A stretch of 64,000 nucleotides of DNA from Arthrobacter sp. 35W (GTDB lineage Bacteria > Actinomycetota > Actinomycetes > Actinomycetales > Micrococcaceae). A program made the translations under genes and the position numbers. The stretch spans positions 2,330,954 to 2,394,953 of the forward strand of contig NZ_KI519454.1 in NCBI RefSeq assembly GCF_000482545.1. The letters are read 5' to 3'. Position 1 is the first letter of the stretch. Each line of letters opens with the position of its first letter. This document shows, one piece after another, positions 26,632-36,031 of the stretch. Under the pieces are notes generated by a model. It saw only the letters and a list, made by a program, of their open reading frames with translations, did not search any database and was not told the DNA's origin.

Positions 26632-27518
26632 TGAGCGTGGAAACAGCAACGTCCAAGCCCGCCCCGGCGGCACCTCCGGGCCCCGGCAGGCTCCACCAGC
26701 GCCCTGCCAGGCCGGCCCATTGGGGCCGGAAGGCGCTCTGGCTGCTGGTCAGCCTCATCGTGGTGGCCGCCTTCTGGTCCGTGAAGATCAAATGGTCCGC
26801 CCTGGCGGACTTCGGGCCCCAGCTGGTGAAGTATCTCGGGCTGATGTTCGGGCCGCCGGATTGGAGCAAGTTTGGCGAGGCGTTTTCCGCCGTCGTGCTC
26901 TCCGTCCAGATGGCCTGGATCGGCACAGTGCTGGGCATCCTCATCTCCTTCCCGCTGAGCTTCCTGGCCGCGCGCGGCCTGGCCCCGCGCGCCGTCAACT
27001 GGCCGCTGCGGGTGCTCTTCGCCGTGATCCGCGCCGTGCCAGAGGTGGTGATAGCCATTCTGATCCTCTCCGTGACGGGTCTGACTCCGTTCACCGGCGC
27101 GCTGGCCCTGGCCGTGGGGTCCGTGGGCACCCTGGGCAAATGGGGCTACGAGTCCTTCGAGGGTGTGGATCCCGGGCCCAAGGAGGCGGTCCGCTCCACC
27201 GGCGGCGGAACCCTGGCCCTGATCCGCTGGGGCATCTGGCCCAGTGCGGCCCCCGAAGTGCTCTCCTTCTGGCTCTACCGCTTCGAGATCAATGTCCGCG
27301 CCTCAGCCATTCTGGGCCTGATCGGTGCGGGCGGCATCGGCAAGATGCTCACGGACAATGTCCAGTTCCGCAATTGGGACGCCGTGGGCATGCTGCTGCT
27401 GGTGGTTATTGTGGTGACCATGATCATCGACCAACTCTCCGGCGCCGTGCGGAACCGGCTGGTCAACGGCAGCTGGCGCCCTCCTCGGTCCCGGGGAAGA
27501 AACAGGCCAAGGCGATGA
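26628..27518 (+). CDS. phnE: Phosphonate-type ABC transporter permease (second PhnE)
   Basis: This 296-residue permease is paralogous to the preceding one. The coupling loop reads FEGVDPGPKEAVRSTGGGTL, and the FEINVRASAILGLIGAGGIGKML motif is conserved. The N-terminal 45 residues are Pro-rich and cytoplasmic. Its stop overlaps the metallophosphoesterase start as ATGA (27515-27518), so phosphoesterase production is tied to transporter production. Confidence 0.92.
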   Translation: MMSVETATSKPAPAAPPGPGRLHQRPARPAHWGRKALWLLVSLIVVAAFWSVKIKWSALADFGPQLVKYLGLMFGPPDWSKFGEAFSAVVLSVQMAWIGTVLGILISFPLSFLAARGLAPRAVNWPLRVLFAVIRAVPEVVIAILILSVTGLTPFTGALALAVGSVGTLGKWGYESFEGVDPGPKEAVRSTGGGTLALIRWGIWPSAAPEVLSFWLYRFEINVRASAILGLIGAGGIGKMLTDNVQFRNWDAVGMLLLVVIVVTMIIDQLSGAVRNRLVNGSWRPPRSRGRNRPRR

Positions 27519-28459
27519 TTCCGGTGGACGCGCTGCGCATCCTGCACCTGAGCGATACACACCTGTTGGGCGGCGGCGGCCGGCACAGCGGCGTGGTGGA
27601 CACCGTGTCCGCCTATGCCGGGGCCCTGGCCCGGTTCGACGCCATTGGGCCGCTGGACCTGGTAGTGGTCTCCGGGGACGTGTCCGACGACGGCAGCGAG
27701 TCCTCCTACCGCACGGTGCGGGGCCTCACGGAGGCCTTTGCGGGCCGGCACGGCGCCGTGGCCGTCTATGCGATGGGCAACCACGATGAACCCGAAGGAT
27801 TCCGGGCGGTGCTGGGCTGCGGCCACCCGGAGAGGGCACAGCCGTACGCATCCGGCGGATCCCCCGGGGCCATCGCCGGCATCTCCGTGGTCAGGGGATG
27901 GCGGGTGGTGACGCTGGACAGTTCCGTGCCCGGCCGCACCCACGGGCACCTCGACGCCGCCCAGCTGGACTGGCTGCGCGCCATGTTGGCAGTGGATGCC
28001 CCGCACGGCACCGTCGTCGTTGTCCACCATCCCCCGGTGCCGCCGGCCACACCCCTGCACCAAGGCATTGGGCTGTTGAACCCCGGGGCACTGGCCGCCG
28101 CGCTGGCCGGCACGGATGCCGCCGTGGTCCTCAGCGGCCACTACCACCACCATCTGGTGGACTCGTTCGACGCCGGCGGCCGGCAGGTCCCCGTGGTGGT
28201 GGCCGCGGGCATCGTCAACCACAACGATCTGCTGGCGCCGCCCGGCCATGAGCGGGCCGCCGACGGCGGCGGTGCCGTGCTGCTGGAGCTCCACCCTCTG
28301 GCTCCGGCCGTCCGCGGCGGAGCCAGGCTGCGCATCCTCCCCGTGCCCCCGCCGCCCGGTCCAGCCCATTTCGACCTTTCCCCGGACGCCGTGGCGGACA
28401 TCGCCGCCCGGATTGCCGCCACACCCGCCGAGCGCGCCGCCGCCGTCCACAGCCCCTAA
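27515..28459 (+). CDS. Calcineurin-like metallophosphoesterase (CpdA/GpdQ type)
   Basis: This 314-residue cytoplasmic phosphoesterase has the full metal-binding set: LSDTH, VVSGDVSDDG, MGNHD, VVHHPP and LSGHYHHH. These match the class III cyclic-nucleotide/glycerophosphodiester phosphodiesterase group. No signal peptide is seen, so the substrate must be cytoplasmic, for instance a diester brought in by the PhnCDE-type importer. It is the penultimate gene of the operon; the regulator gene follows 15 bp later. Confidence 0.88.
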   Translation: MIPVDALRILHLSDTHLLGGGGRHSGVVDTVSAYAGALARFDAIGPLDLVVVSGDVSDDGSESSYRTVRGLTEAFAGRHGAVAVYAMGNHDEPEGFRAVLGCGHPERAQPYASGGSPGAIAGISVVRGWRVVTLDSSVPGRTHGHLDAAQLDWLRAMLAVDAPHGTVVVVHHPPVPPATPLHQGIGLLNPGALAAALAGTDAAVVLSGHYHHHLVDSFDAGGRQVPVVVAAGIVNHNDLLAPPGHERAADGGGAVLLELHPLAPAVRGGARLRILPVPPPPGPAHFDLSPDAVADIAARIAATPAERAAAVHSP

Positions 28460-28474
28460 AGAAGGAGCCTCCCC

Positions 28475-29329
28475 ATGACCCAGCACGCCCCCGGTGAAGT
28501 TGTCGCCCGGATCCGATCCCTGCAGCCATCCCTGCTGCCCGCCGAACAGGCCGTGGCGGCGGTGTTCCTCGAGCACACGGACCGGATGGTGGAGCTCTCC
28601 TCCGCCCAGGTGGCCGAGCTCGCCGGCGCATCCCGGGCCACTGTGGTGCGCACCTGCCAAAGCCTTGGCTTCACCGGTTACCAGCAGCTGCGCGTGCTGC
28701 TGGCCCGCGACGCCGGCTATGCCCCCGCCGCCCGCCCGCCGGCCGCCGTCGGGCCCGCCGGGACCGTGGCCGACACCTTTGCCCAGGTGGCCTCCGCCGT
28801 TTCGTCCATGACAGCGCTGCTGGACCCGGCCGCCGTCGCCGACGCCGTGCGCGCCATCGCTGCGGCCCGGCGGATGCTGGTGGTGGGGAACGGACTGTCC
28901 GCGCCGCTGGCCCAGGATGCGGCGGCGCGGCTGGGCGGCATCGGCCGGCCCGCCGAGGCACCCATGGATGCCATCGGCCAGCAGATTGCCGCGGCGCTGC
29001 TGGAACCCGGGGATGTGCTGCTGATCATCTCCGGCAGCGGCGCCAACTCATCCACGGTCCGCGTGGCCCAGGCCGCCGTGGACGCCGGAGCCACCCTGCT
29101 GGTGGTCACGGCGTTCGCCCGCTCCCCGCTGGCGGCCATGGCCACGTCGGTGCTGGTGGTGGGCATGGGTGATCTCAGCTTCCGGGCCGAGGTCACGGTG
29201 GCCACCAGGATCCCGCAGACCATCCTGGTGGAGGGGCTGGTGGCGGCCGTTGCGGAGGAGCTGGGCCCGCGGGCCGCCGCGGCAAAGGCCCTCGCACTGG
29301 AGGTCATCGGCCGAAATCTTGACGAATAG
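28475..29329 (+). CDS. MurR/RpiR family transcriptional regulator
   Basis: This 284-residue protein has the RpiR-type N-terminal helix-turn-helix (VAELAGASRATVVRTCQSLGFTGYQQLRVLL) and a C-terminal SIS sugar-phosphate-binding domain (about residues 125-255, including LLIISGSGANSSTVRVAQAAVDAG). SIS domains bind phosphosugars, so its presence at the end of the operon hints that the cargo, or its product, is a sugar phosphate. GAAGGAG precedes the ATG. Confidence 0.9.
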   Translation: MTQHAPGEVVARIRSLQPSLLPAEQAVAAVFLEHTDRMVELSSAQVAELAGASRATVVRTCQSLGFTGYQQLRVLLARDAGYAPAARPPAAVGPAGTVADTFAQVASAVSSMTALLDPAAVADAVRAIAAARRMLVVGNGLSAPLAQDAAARLGGIGRPAEAPMDAIGQQIAAALLEPGDVLLIISGSGANSSTVRVAQAAVDAGATLLVVTAFARSPLAAMATSVLVVGMGDLSFRAEVTVATRIPQTILVEGLVAAVAEELGPRAAAAKALALEVIGRNLDE

Positions 29330-29357
29330 CAGGCCGTGTTGGAGGTAGGATGTCCTC

Positions 29358-30191
29358 ATGACTGCCCCCGTGTACCGCCTTGCCCGCGTCCGTCCGTCGG
29401 ATTCCGCCACTGCCGAGGGAGTGGATGAGCAGTTCTTCGTCCGCAATGCGGCTTCAGACTTCGACTCCGCCGAAGGCCGCCAGTGGGAGGTCGTCCCCAC
29501 GCCGTTCCCGGCCGGCTGGGCCAACCAGTCCAGCCCCGCCCGTGGCGCCTGGACCATCGGCAACACCGTCTCCGAGGACCAGTTCACCTTCCTCGCGCCG
29601 TGCACCCCGGCCAACATCTTCGGCATGGCACACAACACCGGCGCTCCGGGCCGCGCCCTGCCCCCGCAGGCCTTCCACAAGGCTGCCACCTCCGTGGTGG
29701 GACCGGGCGAGGCCATCGTCCTGAGCCCCACCGTGGGCTACGTGGACCCGGAGGCCGAGCTGACCGTCGTCATCGGCACAGCCTGCCGCGACCTGACCCT
29801 GGAGAACGCCCGCGAGGCGATCCTGGGCTTCACCATCGGCAACGACGTCTCCGCGCGCGATCTGCAGAAGTCCGACGAGCTGTGGATCAGCGCCAAGAGC
29901 CAGGACACCTTCACCCCGCTCGGCCCGTGGATCGTCGTCGGACTCGACGACGCCGACAAGGCGATCTCGATCGTGCACAACGGCACCGAGTTGGCCGCCG
30001 CCAGCAGCAAGGACCTGGGCTGGGGCGTGGAGGAAATCCTTGTCTACCTGACCTCCTTCATGACCCTGCACCCGGGCGACGTGGTGCTGACCGGCTTCCC
30101 GGCCGAATGCCGCCAGATCACCCCCGGCGACACGGTGGTGTGCCGCGTCGAGGGGATTGGCGAGCTGTCCAACCCCGTCGTCGCCCTCTAA
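29358..30191 (+). CDS. Fumarylacetoacetate hydrolase family protein
   Basis: This 277-residue protein has the FAH fold. Metal-binding acidic residues lie in PEAELTVVIG and the family segment ILGFTIGNDVSARDLQ is present. SKSQDTFTPLGPWIV and GDVVLTGFP follow. Family members cleave or decarboxylate beta-diketo or acylpyruvate acids. A small gap separates it from the RpiR gene, so it may be transcribed independently; no aromatic degradation genes are adjacent. Confidence 0.9.
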   Translation: MTAPVYRLARVRPSDSATAEGVDEQFFVRNAASDFDSAEGRQWEVVPTPFPAGWANQSSPARGAWTIGNTVSEDQFTFLAPCTPANIFGMAHNTGAPGRALPPQAFHKAATSVVGPGEAIVLSPTVGYVDPEAELTVVIGTACRDLTLENAREAILGFTIGNDVSARDLQKSDELWISAKSQDTFTPLGPWIVVGLDDADKAISIVHNGTELAAASSKDLGWGVEEILVYLTSFMTLHPGDVVLTGFPAECRQITPGDTVVCRVEGIGELSNPVVAL

Positions 30192-30278
30192 CCGTCCCCC
30201 AGAGCCCGGCCACTTTGCACAGCCGGTTCCCAGCCCCTGCAGGGCGGGGGCACCGGCGCGTGGCAGAATCTAGGGAGT

Positions 30279-30806
30279 ATGGCAACCACGGCTGAACAGA
30301 ACGAAACGGCCCCGGCATCCGGGGCCGTTTCCTTGGGGACCCCTGCGCCGGCCCTTGGCCGCACGGGCGCAGCCGCGGGGGATCCGGGCCGCTTTGCCAC
30401 CCTCCGGCACCAGATCAAGTCGTTTCTGCTGGTGGCCGTCATCTGCACGGGAACGTCGGTGGCCATCTTTGCCGCCCTCCGCCCGGCCACGGGCGTGCAG
30501 TGGGCCAACGGCATTTCGCTGGTGCTCTGCTCGGTGCTCAACACCGAGCTGAACCGGCGCATGAGCTTTGGCATCACCTCCCCCAAGCGCTGGGTCAAGG
30601 ACCACCGCCGCGGCCTGTGGGTGATGCTGCTGGCGCTCGGTCTGAGCAGCGGCAGCCTCTGGCTGCTCCACGACCTGGCCCCGGATTCCAGCATGCTGAC
30701 CGAGCTGGTGGTGATCACCGCGGCCAATGTAGTGGCAGCTGTTACGCGATTCCTGCTGCTGCGGTATTGGATCTTCCGCCGGGTGCGCCGCGCCCGCGCA
30801 CTGTAG
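30279..30806 (+). CDS. GtrA-like membrane protein
   Basis: This 175-residue protein has four predicted membrane helices and the GtrA family pattern (TGVQWANGISLVLCSVLNTELNRRMSFG, then AANVVAAVTRFLLLRYWIFR). GtrA proteins are thought to help move or position undecaprenyl-linked sugars during cell-wall or teichoic-type polymer synthesis. Its last 65 bp overlap, antiparallel, the 3' end of the cysteine desulfurase gene. Confidence 0.88.
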   Translation: MATTAEQNETAPASGAVSLGTPAPALGRTGAAAGDPGRFATLRHQIKSFLLVAVICTGTSVAIFAALRPATGVQWANGISLVLCSVLNTELNRRMSFGITSPKRWVKDHRRGLWVMLLALGLSSGSLWLLHDLAPDSSMLTELVVITAANVVAAVTRFLLLRYWIFRRVRRARAL

Positions 30807-31935
30807 CCAGCGCCCTCTCCAGCTTCTCCACTGCGGTGTCCAACTCGGCCGCCGTGATGGACGCTCCAAAGCTGAACCGCAGCGCCGTCTGGGCCACCTC
30901 GGGCTCCACCCCGCAGGCCAGCAGCACCGGCGAGGGCTCGTCGCTGCCCGCGGCGCAGGCCGATCCCGAGGAGCACAGCACCGAGGCGCGCTCCAGCTCC
31001 AGGAGGACGGATTCCCCGCTGGTGCCGGGGAAGACAAAGGACGCCACCGAGGGCAGCCGCTCGCTGCGGTGCCCTGTCAGCTGCGCTCCGGGAACCAGCT
31101 CCAGGACCTTGGCAATGAACCCTTCCCGCAGTGCCGAGACCCGGGCCGCCGCCTCGGGCCGCTCCCCCTCGGACAGCGTCAGGGCCGCGGCCAGCGCCGC
31201 GGCGAAGGCGACGTTCTCGGTGCCTGAGCGGACGCCATGCTCCTGCCCCCCGCCGTGCACCAACGGCTCGGCCGTAAAGCGGCTGCGCAGATAGAGCGCG
31301 CCGACACCCTTGGGAGCGCCCAGCTTGTGGCCGGAGATGCTCAGCGCGTCCACGCCCAGGGCCGCAACATCCAGCTCCAGCCAGCCGGCGGCCTGGACGG
31401 CATCGGTGTGGAACGGCACTCCGGCGGCGCGGGCGGCGGCGGCCAGGGCGGCGATGGGCTGCACCGTGCCGATCTCATTGTTCGCATACATCACCGAGGC
31501 CACAGCAACCTCCGGCCCCAGCAGGGCGGCAAAGACGTCCGGGTCCACCCGTCCGTCGGCATCCACCGGGACCAGCTCGATGACAAAACCGTGGACGCGG
31601 CCCAGATACTCGGCCGATTCCGCCACGGCGGGGTGTTCGACGGCGCTGATGAGCACCGTGGTGCGCCGGGGGTCCTCTGCCCGGCGGGCCAGGGCCAGCC
31701 CCTTTACCGCCAGATTGTCAGCCTCGGTGCCGCCGGCGGTGAAGACGATCTCCCCGGGCAGGCAGCCGAGTACGCCAGCGACCCGCTCCCGCGCGCCGGC
31801 CAGCGCCTGCGCGGCTTCCTCCCCCAGCCCGTAGTGGCTGGAGGGGTTGCCAAACTGGTTGGTCAGCAGCGGCCACATCGCCTCGATGGCCTCGCGGCGG
31901 ACCGGCGTGGTGGCTGCGGCGTCAAGAAAGATCAC
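30742..31935 (-). CDS. nadS: Cysteine desulfurase of the nad operon (NadS-like)
   Basis: This 397-residue PLP enzyme has the NifS/IscS pattern: PLP lysine in SISGHKLGAPKG, HTDAVQAAG, HGGGQEHGVRSGTEN, and the persulfide cysteine in VLCSSGSACAAG. It starts 5 bp after nadC stops, as the last gene of nadA-nadB-nadC-nadS. Its likely job is to supply sulfur for the 4Fe-4S cluster of NadA, an inference from operon context. The C-terminus overlaps the GtrA gene. Confidence 0.9.
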   Translation of the reverse strand: MIFLDAAATTPVRREAIEAMWPLLTNQFGNPSSHYGLGEEAAQALAGARERVAGVLGCLPGEIVFTAGGTEADNLAVKGLALARRAEDPRRTTVLISAVEHPAVAESAEYLGRVHGFVIELVPVDADGRVDPDVFAALLGPEVAVASVMYANNEIGTVQPIAALAAAARAAGVPFHTDAVQAAGWLELDVAALGVDALSISGHKLGAPKGVGALYLRSRFTAEPLVHGGGQEHGVRSGTENVAFAAALAAALTLSEGERPEAAARVSALREGFIAKVLELVPGAQLTGHRSERLPSVASFVFPGTSGESVLLELERASVLCSSGSACAAGSDEPSPVLLACGVEPEVAQTALRFSFGASITAAELDTAVEKLERALATVRGRGAPGGRSNTAAAGIA

Positions 31936-31940
31936 TGTGC

Positions 31941-32852
31941 TCAGGCCTCGATGGCGATGTCCAGGCCCAGGTCCAGGGCGCGGACGCTGTGCGTGAGGGC
32001 ACCAACGGAAATGATGTCCACACCGGTGGCGGCGATGCCGGCGATGGTGGAGAGGTTCACATTGCCGCTGGCCTCCACGAGGGCGCGGCCTGCGACCTGG
32101 GCGACGCCGGCGCGCAGCTCCTCCAGGGTGAAGTTGTCCAGCATGATGGTGTCCACGCCGGCGTCGAGCACGGGCTCGATCTGCGCGGCACTGTCCACCT
32201 CCACCTCGAAGTGCACGGTGTGGCCCAGCTGGGCACGCACCCCGGCCAGGGCGGCGGTGAGCTTGGCCGGATCGCCGCCGGTCAGCACGGCCAGGTGGTT
32301 GTCCTTGGCCAGGACCGCGTCCGAGAGCGAGAAGCGGTGGTTGTGTCCGCCGCCGCAGCGCACGGCGTAGCGTTCCAGCACCCGCAGGCCGGGGGTGGTC
32401 TTGCGCGTGTCCGTCACACGGGCCTTGGTGCCGGCCAGCTGCGCGGCGTACAGAGCCGTCGTCGTGGCGATGGCGCTCATCCGCTGGACCAGGTTCAACC
32501 CCACCCGCTCGCCGGTGAGGACGGCGCGGGCCAGCCCCGAGACCCGGGCCAGCCGCTGGCCGGCGGCGAAGGGCGCGCCGTCGGCCACCAGCAGCTCCAC
32601 CTGGGCGGCGGGATCCTGGGTGGTCATCGCCGCGGCAAACACCGCGCCGCCGGAGAAGATGCCGCTCTCGCGCGCCACCAGCCAGGCCTCGGCCGTGGCG
32701 GTGGCAGGCAGCAGCGTGGCCGAGGTGATGTCACCGTACGGGGCGTCCTCGGCGAAGGCGGTGGCCAGGATGCGGGCGACGGCGTCGGTCGGCAGCGAGG
32801 GAAGCACCGGGAGCAGCGCCGGGGCCAGGGTGGTGGGTTCGACGGCGTTCAT
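31941..32852 (-). CDS. nadC: Nicotinate-nucleotide pyrophosphorylase (quinolinate phosphoribosyltransferase)
   Basis: This 303-residue enzyme converts quinolinate and PRPP to nicotinate mononucleotide. Recognisable blocks are EDAPYGDITSATLLP, the GERVGLNLVQRMS motif, TRKTTPGLRVLERYAVRCGGGHNHR, and VDIISVGALTHSVRALDLGLDI at the end. The start at 32852 overlaps the nadB stop by ATGA. The long minus-strand reading upstream of it is a shadow of nadB. Confidence 0.96.
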   Translation of the reverse strand: MNAVEPTTLAPALLPVLPSLPTDAVARILATAFAEDAPYGDITSATLLPATATAEAWLVARESGIFSGGAVFAAAMTTQDPAAQVELLVADGAPFAAGQRLARVSGLARAVLTGERVGLNLVQRMSAIATTTALYAAQLAGTKARVTDTRKTTPGLRVLERYAVRCGGGHNHRFSLSDAVLAKDNHLAVLTGGDPAKLTAALAGVRAQLGHTVHFEVEVDSAAQIEPVLDAGVDTIMLDNFTLEELRAGVAQVAGRALVEASGNVNLSTIAGIAATGVDIISVGALTHSVRALDLGLDIAIEA

Positions 32853-34639
32853 GCGCTCTCGCTTTCGGAGGAAGTGGCGGAGGCCGCACCCACCAGGGCG
32901 CGGTCCAGGGATTCGGTGGCGGCGGCCACGAAGTACTGCGAGCGCCTGCCGGTGCCCCGCGGCGCGTCCGGGAAGTCGCTGCGGACGTGGGCGCCCGCGG
33001 AGTTGCGGCGTTCGGTGGCTGCGTGGACCAGCAGGGCCGCGGCGAGCCGGAGGTTTTCCAGACCGGGTTCGGCATGCTCCGGGGCATCCGGCCCGGCACC
33101 GAGTGCGGGTGCGGGTGCGGGCGCCCAGGCGGCCAGCTGGGCGGCGGCTTCCGCGAGCTGCTCCGCAGTGCGGACCACCCCGGCGTTGGCGCCCATCAGG
33201 CGCTGCAGGGCCGGGCGGTCCAGCGGGGTGCCGGACGGCCGGGGCGGGGCGTCGTTTGGAACGGGCAGCTGGACGGGTGCGGCGGCAAAGGCCACCGGCC
33301 AGCCCACTCCGGCACCGCCGTCGTCGGACTGGTCGGCCGTAGCGGCTGCCCGTCCGGATTCGCCCAGGAAGGCTGCCACGGCGCGGCGGCCGAACACCAG
33401 CCCCTCCAGCAGGGAGTTGGAGGCGAGCCGGTTGGCGCCGTGCACACCCGTGCAGGCGACCTCGCCGGCGGCGTAGAGGCCAGGGACGGAGGTGCGGCCG
33501 TGCACATCTGTGGCCACCCCGCCCATCCAATAGTGGGCTGCGGGCACCACCGGCAGCCAGTCGCGGCGCCAGTCGAAGCCCAGTGCGCGGGTCTGCGCGT
33601 CGATGGTGGGGAAGCGGCGGGCCAGGTAGCCCTCGCCGTGCTCGGCCACCACGCCGGTGGCGTCAAGGAACACCGTGGCGCCGGGCCCCGCACCTGTCGC
33701 GGCCAGGTGGGCGGCGATGGAGCGGGAGACGACGTCGCGGGGGGCCAGCTCGCCCTGCGGGGAGAAGTCCAGCATGAACCTGTGCCCAGCTGCGTCGCGC
33801 AGCACGGCACCGGCACCGCGGACGGCCTCGGAGATCAGGAAATTCCCGCCCACGGCCAGCGCCGTGGGGTGGAACTGGAAGTACTCAAGGTCGGCGACGA
33901 CGGCGCCCGCGCGCCAGGCGATCGCCACGCCGTCGGCGGTGGCCACGGCGGGGTTGGTGGTGAAGTCGAAGAGCTGGCCCGCTCCCCCGCTGGCGAGCAG
34001 CACGGCGTCGGCAGCGATGGTGCCCGAGCGGACGGTGCCGTCAGCGGAGGTGGAGGCGATGGCCACCCCGGTGGTGCGCGAGGGCGTGGTCGTCAGATCC
34101 GTCACCCGGGTGTGCTCGTGCACGGTGATCCGGCCGGCGTCGGCCAGGGCGCGCACGGCCTTGATCAGCGCATCGGCAATGCCGGCACCGGTGGCGTCGC
34201 CGCCCGCGTGCAGGATCCGGGCCGCCGAGTGTGCGGCCTCCAGACCCAGCGCGCGCTCCCCGGTGGCGGGATCGGCGTCGAACACCACGCCAAAGCGTTC
34301 CAGCGCGGCGATGTCACCGACAGCCTCGGAGCACAGGATCCGCACGGCCTCCGGGTCGCACTGGCCGGCACCGGCGGCCAGGGTGTCGGCAATGTGCGCC
34401 TCCACGCTGTCCCCGGGGGCTGCCTCGCCCGGCGCCAGCACGGCGCAGATGCCGCCCTGGGCCAGATGCGTATTGGACTGCGCCAGCGCCCCCTTGGAGA
34501 GGAGCACGACGTCGGCGCCGGCCTCGGCGGCCAGCAGCACGGAGTAGAGCCCGGCAATGCCGCTGCCCACCACCACCAGCCGCGGAGCATCGGTGCCGTC
34601 CACGGCGCCACAGTCCGGGTTCAGGGGCCGGCTGGTCAC
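32849..34639 (-). CDS. nadB: L-aspartate oxidase
   Basis: This 596-residue flavoprotein oxidises aspartate to iminoaspartate for NadA. The FAD-binding motif VVGSGIAGLYSVLLA, the active-site segment HPTALAVGG, and GEVACTGVHGANRLASNSLLEGLVFG are conserved. It overlaps nadA and nadC by 4 nt at either end. A glycine/alanine-rich insertion near residue 460 (after the catalytic domain) is loosely conserved in actinobacterial NadB. Confidence 0.95.
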   Translation of the reverse strand: MTSRPLNPDCGAVDGTDAPRLVVVGSGIAGLYSVLLAAEAGADVVLLSKGALAQSNTHLAQGGICAVLAPGEAAPGDSVEAHIADTLAAGAGQCDPEAVRILCSEAVGDIAALERFGVVFDADPATGERALGLEAAHSAARILHAGGDATGAGIADALIKAVRALADAGRITVHEHTRVTDLTTTPSRTTGVAIASTSADGTVRSGTIAADAVLLASGGAGQLFDFTTNPAVATADGVAIAWRAGAVVADLEYFQFHPTALAVGGNFLISEAVRGAGAVLRDAAGHRFMLDFSPQGELAPRDVVSRSIAAHLAATGAGPGATVFLDATGVVAEHGEGYLARRFPTIDAQTRALGFDWRRDWLPVVPAAHYWMGGVATDVHGRTSVPGLYAAGEVACTGVHGANRLASNSLLEGLVFGRRAVAAFLGESGRAAATADQSDDGGAGVGWPVAFAAAPVQLPVPNDAPPRPSGTPLDRPALQRLMGANAGVVRTAEQLAEAAAQLAAWAPAPAPALGAGPDAPEHAEPGLENLRLAAALLVHAATERRNSAGAHVRSDFPDAPRGTGRRSQYFVAAATESLDRALVGAASATSSESESA

Positions 34640-35967
34640 GGCCGGGCCGCCAGCATCCGCTCGAGGGCCACCCGCGCGGCCACGGCCGTGTCCTCGGACA
34701 CCGTGATCTGGTTGCGGACCTCGCCGGCCACCAGGCCCTCCAGCACCCAGGCAAGGTAGCCGGGGTGGATGCGGTACATGGTGGAGCAGGGGCAGATCAC
34801 CGGGTCCAGGCAGAAGATGGTGTGCTGCGGGTACTGGGCAGCCAGCCGGTTGACCATGTTGATCTCCGTGCCGATGGCAAAGGTGCTGCCGGCAGGCGCG
34901 GCCTGGATGGCCTTGAGGATGTAGTCGGTGGAACCGTACTCATCGGCGGCATCCACCACGGGTGCCGGGCACTCGGGGTGCACAATCACGCGCACGTCGG
35001 GGAAGTCGGCCCGGGCCTGCTCGATCTGGCGCACATTAAAGCGTTTGTGCACGGAGCAGAAGCCATGCCACAGGATCACCTTGGCGTCCGCCAGCGTCTG
35101 CTCATCGGTGCCGCCCCAGGGCTTGCGGGGGCTCCACATGGGCATCTGCTCCACGGGGATGCCCATGGCCTTGGCGGTGTTGCGGCCCAAGTGCTGGTCG
35201 GGGAAGAACAGCACGCGCTGGCCGCGCTCGAAGGCCCATTCCAGCACCGTGGCGGCGTTGGAGGAGGTGCAGACGATGCCGCCGTTCTTGCCGCAGAACG
35301 CCTTCAGCGCCGCGGAGGAGTTCATGTAGGTCACCGGGATGACGGGGACGCGGCCGGATTCGTCCGTCTCGCTGCCGTACAGCTCGGTCAGCTGCTCCCA
35401 GCAGGCCTGCACCGAAGCCTCGTCCGCCATGTCGGCCATGGAGCAGCCGGCGGCGAGGTTGGGCAGGATCACGGCCTGCTCGGGGCCGGAGAGCATGTCG
35501 GCCGTCTCCGCCATGAAGTGCACGCCGCAGAAGACGATCGCCTCCGCCTCGGGGCGGGTCTTGGCGGCATTGGCCAGCTGGAAGGAATCGCCCACGAAGT
35601 CCGCGTACTCCAGCACCTCGTCGCGCTGGTAGAAGTGGCCCAGGACGACCACCTTCTCCCCCAGGGTTGCCTTGGCGGCAAGGATCCGGCCGGCGAGCTC
35701 CTCATCGCTGGCGTCCTTGTACTCCTGCGGCAGCTGGCCCTGGCGCGGGGTGGCGGGAGGGGCGACGTCGGCCACGGAGGCGCCGGGGCCGTAGCCGGGG
35801 GTGCCGGCGAGCGCCTCGGCGAGGTCGAACTCCCACGGCCCCTTGGCCAGTTCAGTGCTGCAGCTGCTCTGCGCACGCCCGGGGGCACCCGGTTCAAGGA
35901 TGGAGGAGTTGCGGCTCTCGGCTTCATCGCGGGTGATGAGCTGGATGGCCGTGTTGACACTTGTCAT
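34636..35967 (-). CDS. nadA: Quinolinate synthase
   Basis: This 443-residue 4Fe-4S enzyme condenses iminoaspartate with dihydroxyacetone phosphate. Cluster cysteines are visible in FCGVHFMAETAD, GGIVCTSSNA and LDPVICPCSTMYRIHP. The long actinobacterial N-terminal extension is present. The start MTSVNTAIQ at 35967 is chosen; the longer in-frame reading would run into nrtR. It is preceded by nrtR at 36032, only 64 bp away, so a common transcript is likely. Confidence 0.95.
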   Translation of the reverse strand: MTSVNTAIQLITRDEAESRNSSILEPGAPGRAQSSCSTELAKGPWEFDLAEALAGTPGYGPGASVADVAPPATPRQGQLPQEYKDASDEELAGRILAAKATLGEKVVVLGHFYQRDEVLEYADFVGDSFQLANAAKTRPEAEAIVFCGVHFMAETADMLSGPEQAVILPNLAAGCSMADMADEASVQACWEQLTELYGSETDESGRVPVIPVTYMNSSAALKAFCGKNGGIVCTSSNAATVLEWAFERGQRVLFFPDQHLGRNTAKAMGIPVEQMPMWSPRKPWGGTDEQTLADAKVILWHGFCSVHKRFNVRQIEQARADFPDVRVIVHPECPAPVVDAADEYGSTDYILKAIQAAPAGSTFAIGTEINMVNRLAAQYPQHTIFCLDPVICPCSTMYRIHPGYLAWVLEGLVAGEVRNQITVSEDTAVAARVALERMLAARP

Positions 35968-36031
35968 GGTGTGCTCCGTTGTATCTGGCGGTGGGACTGG
36001 GGAGAAGGAGGGGAGAAGGAAGGGGATCAGT

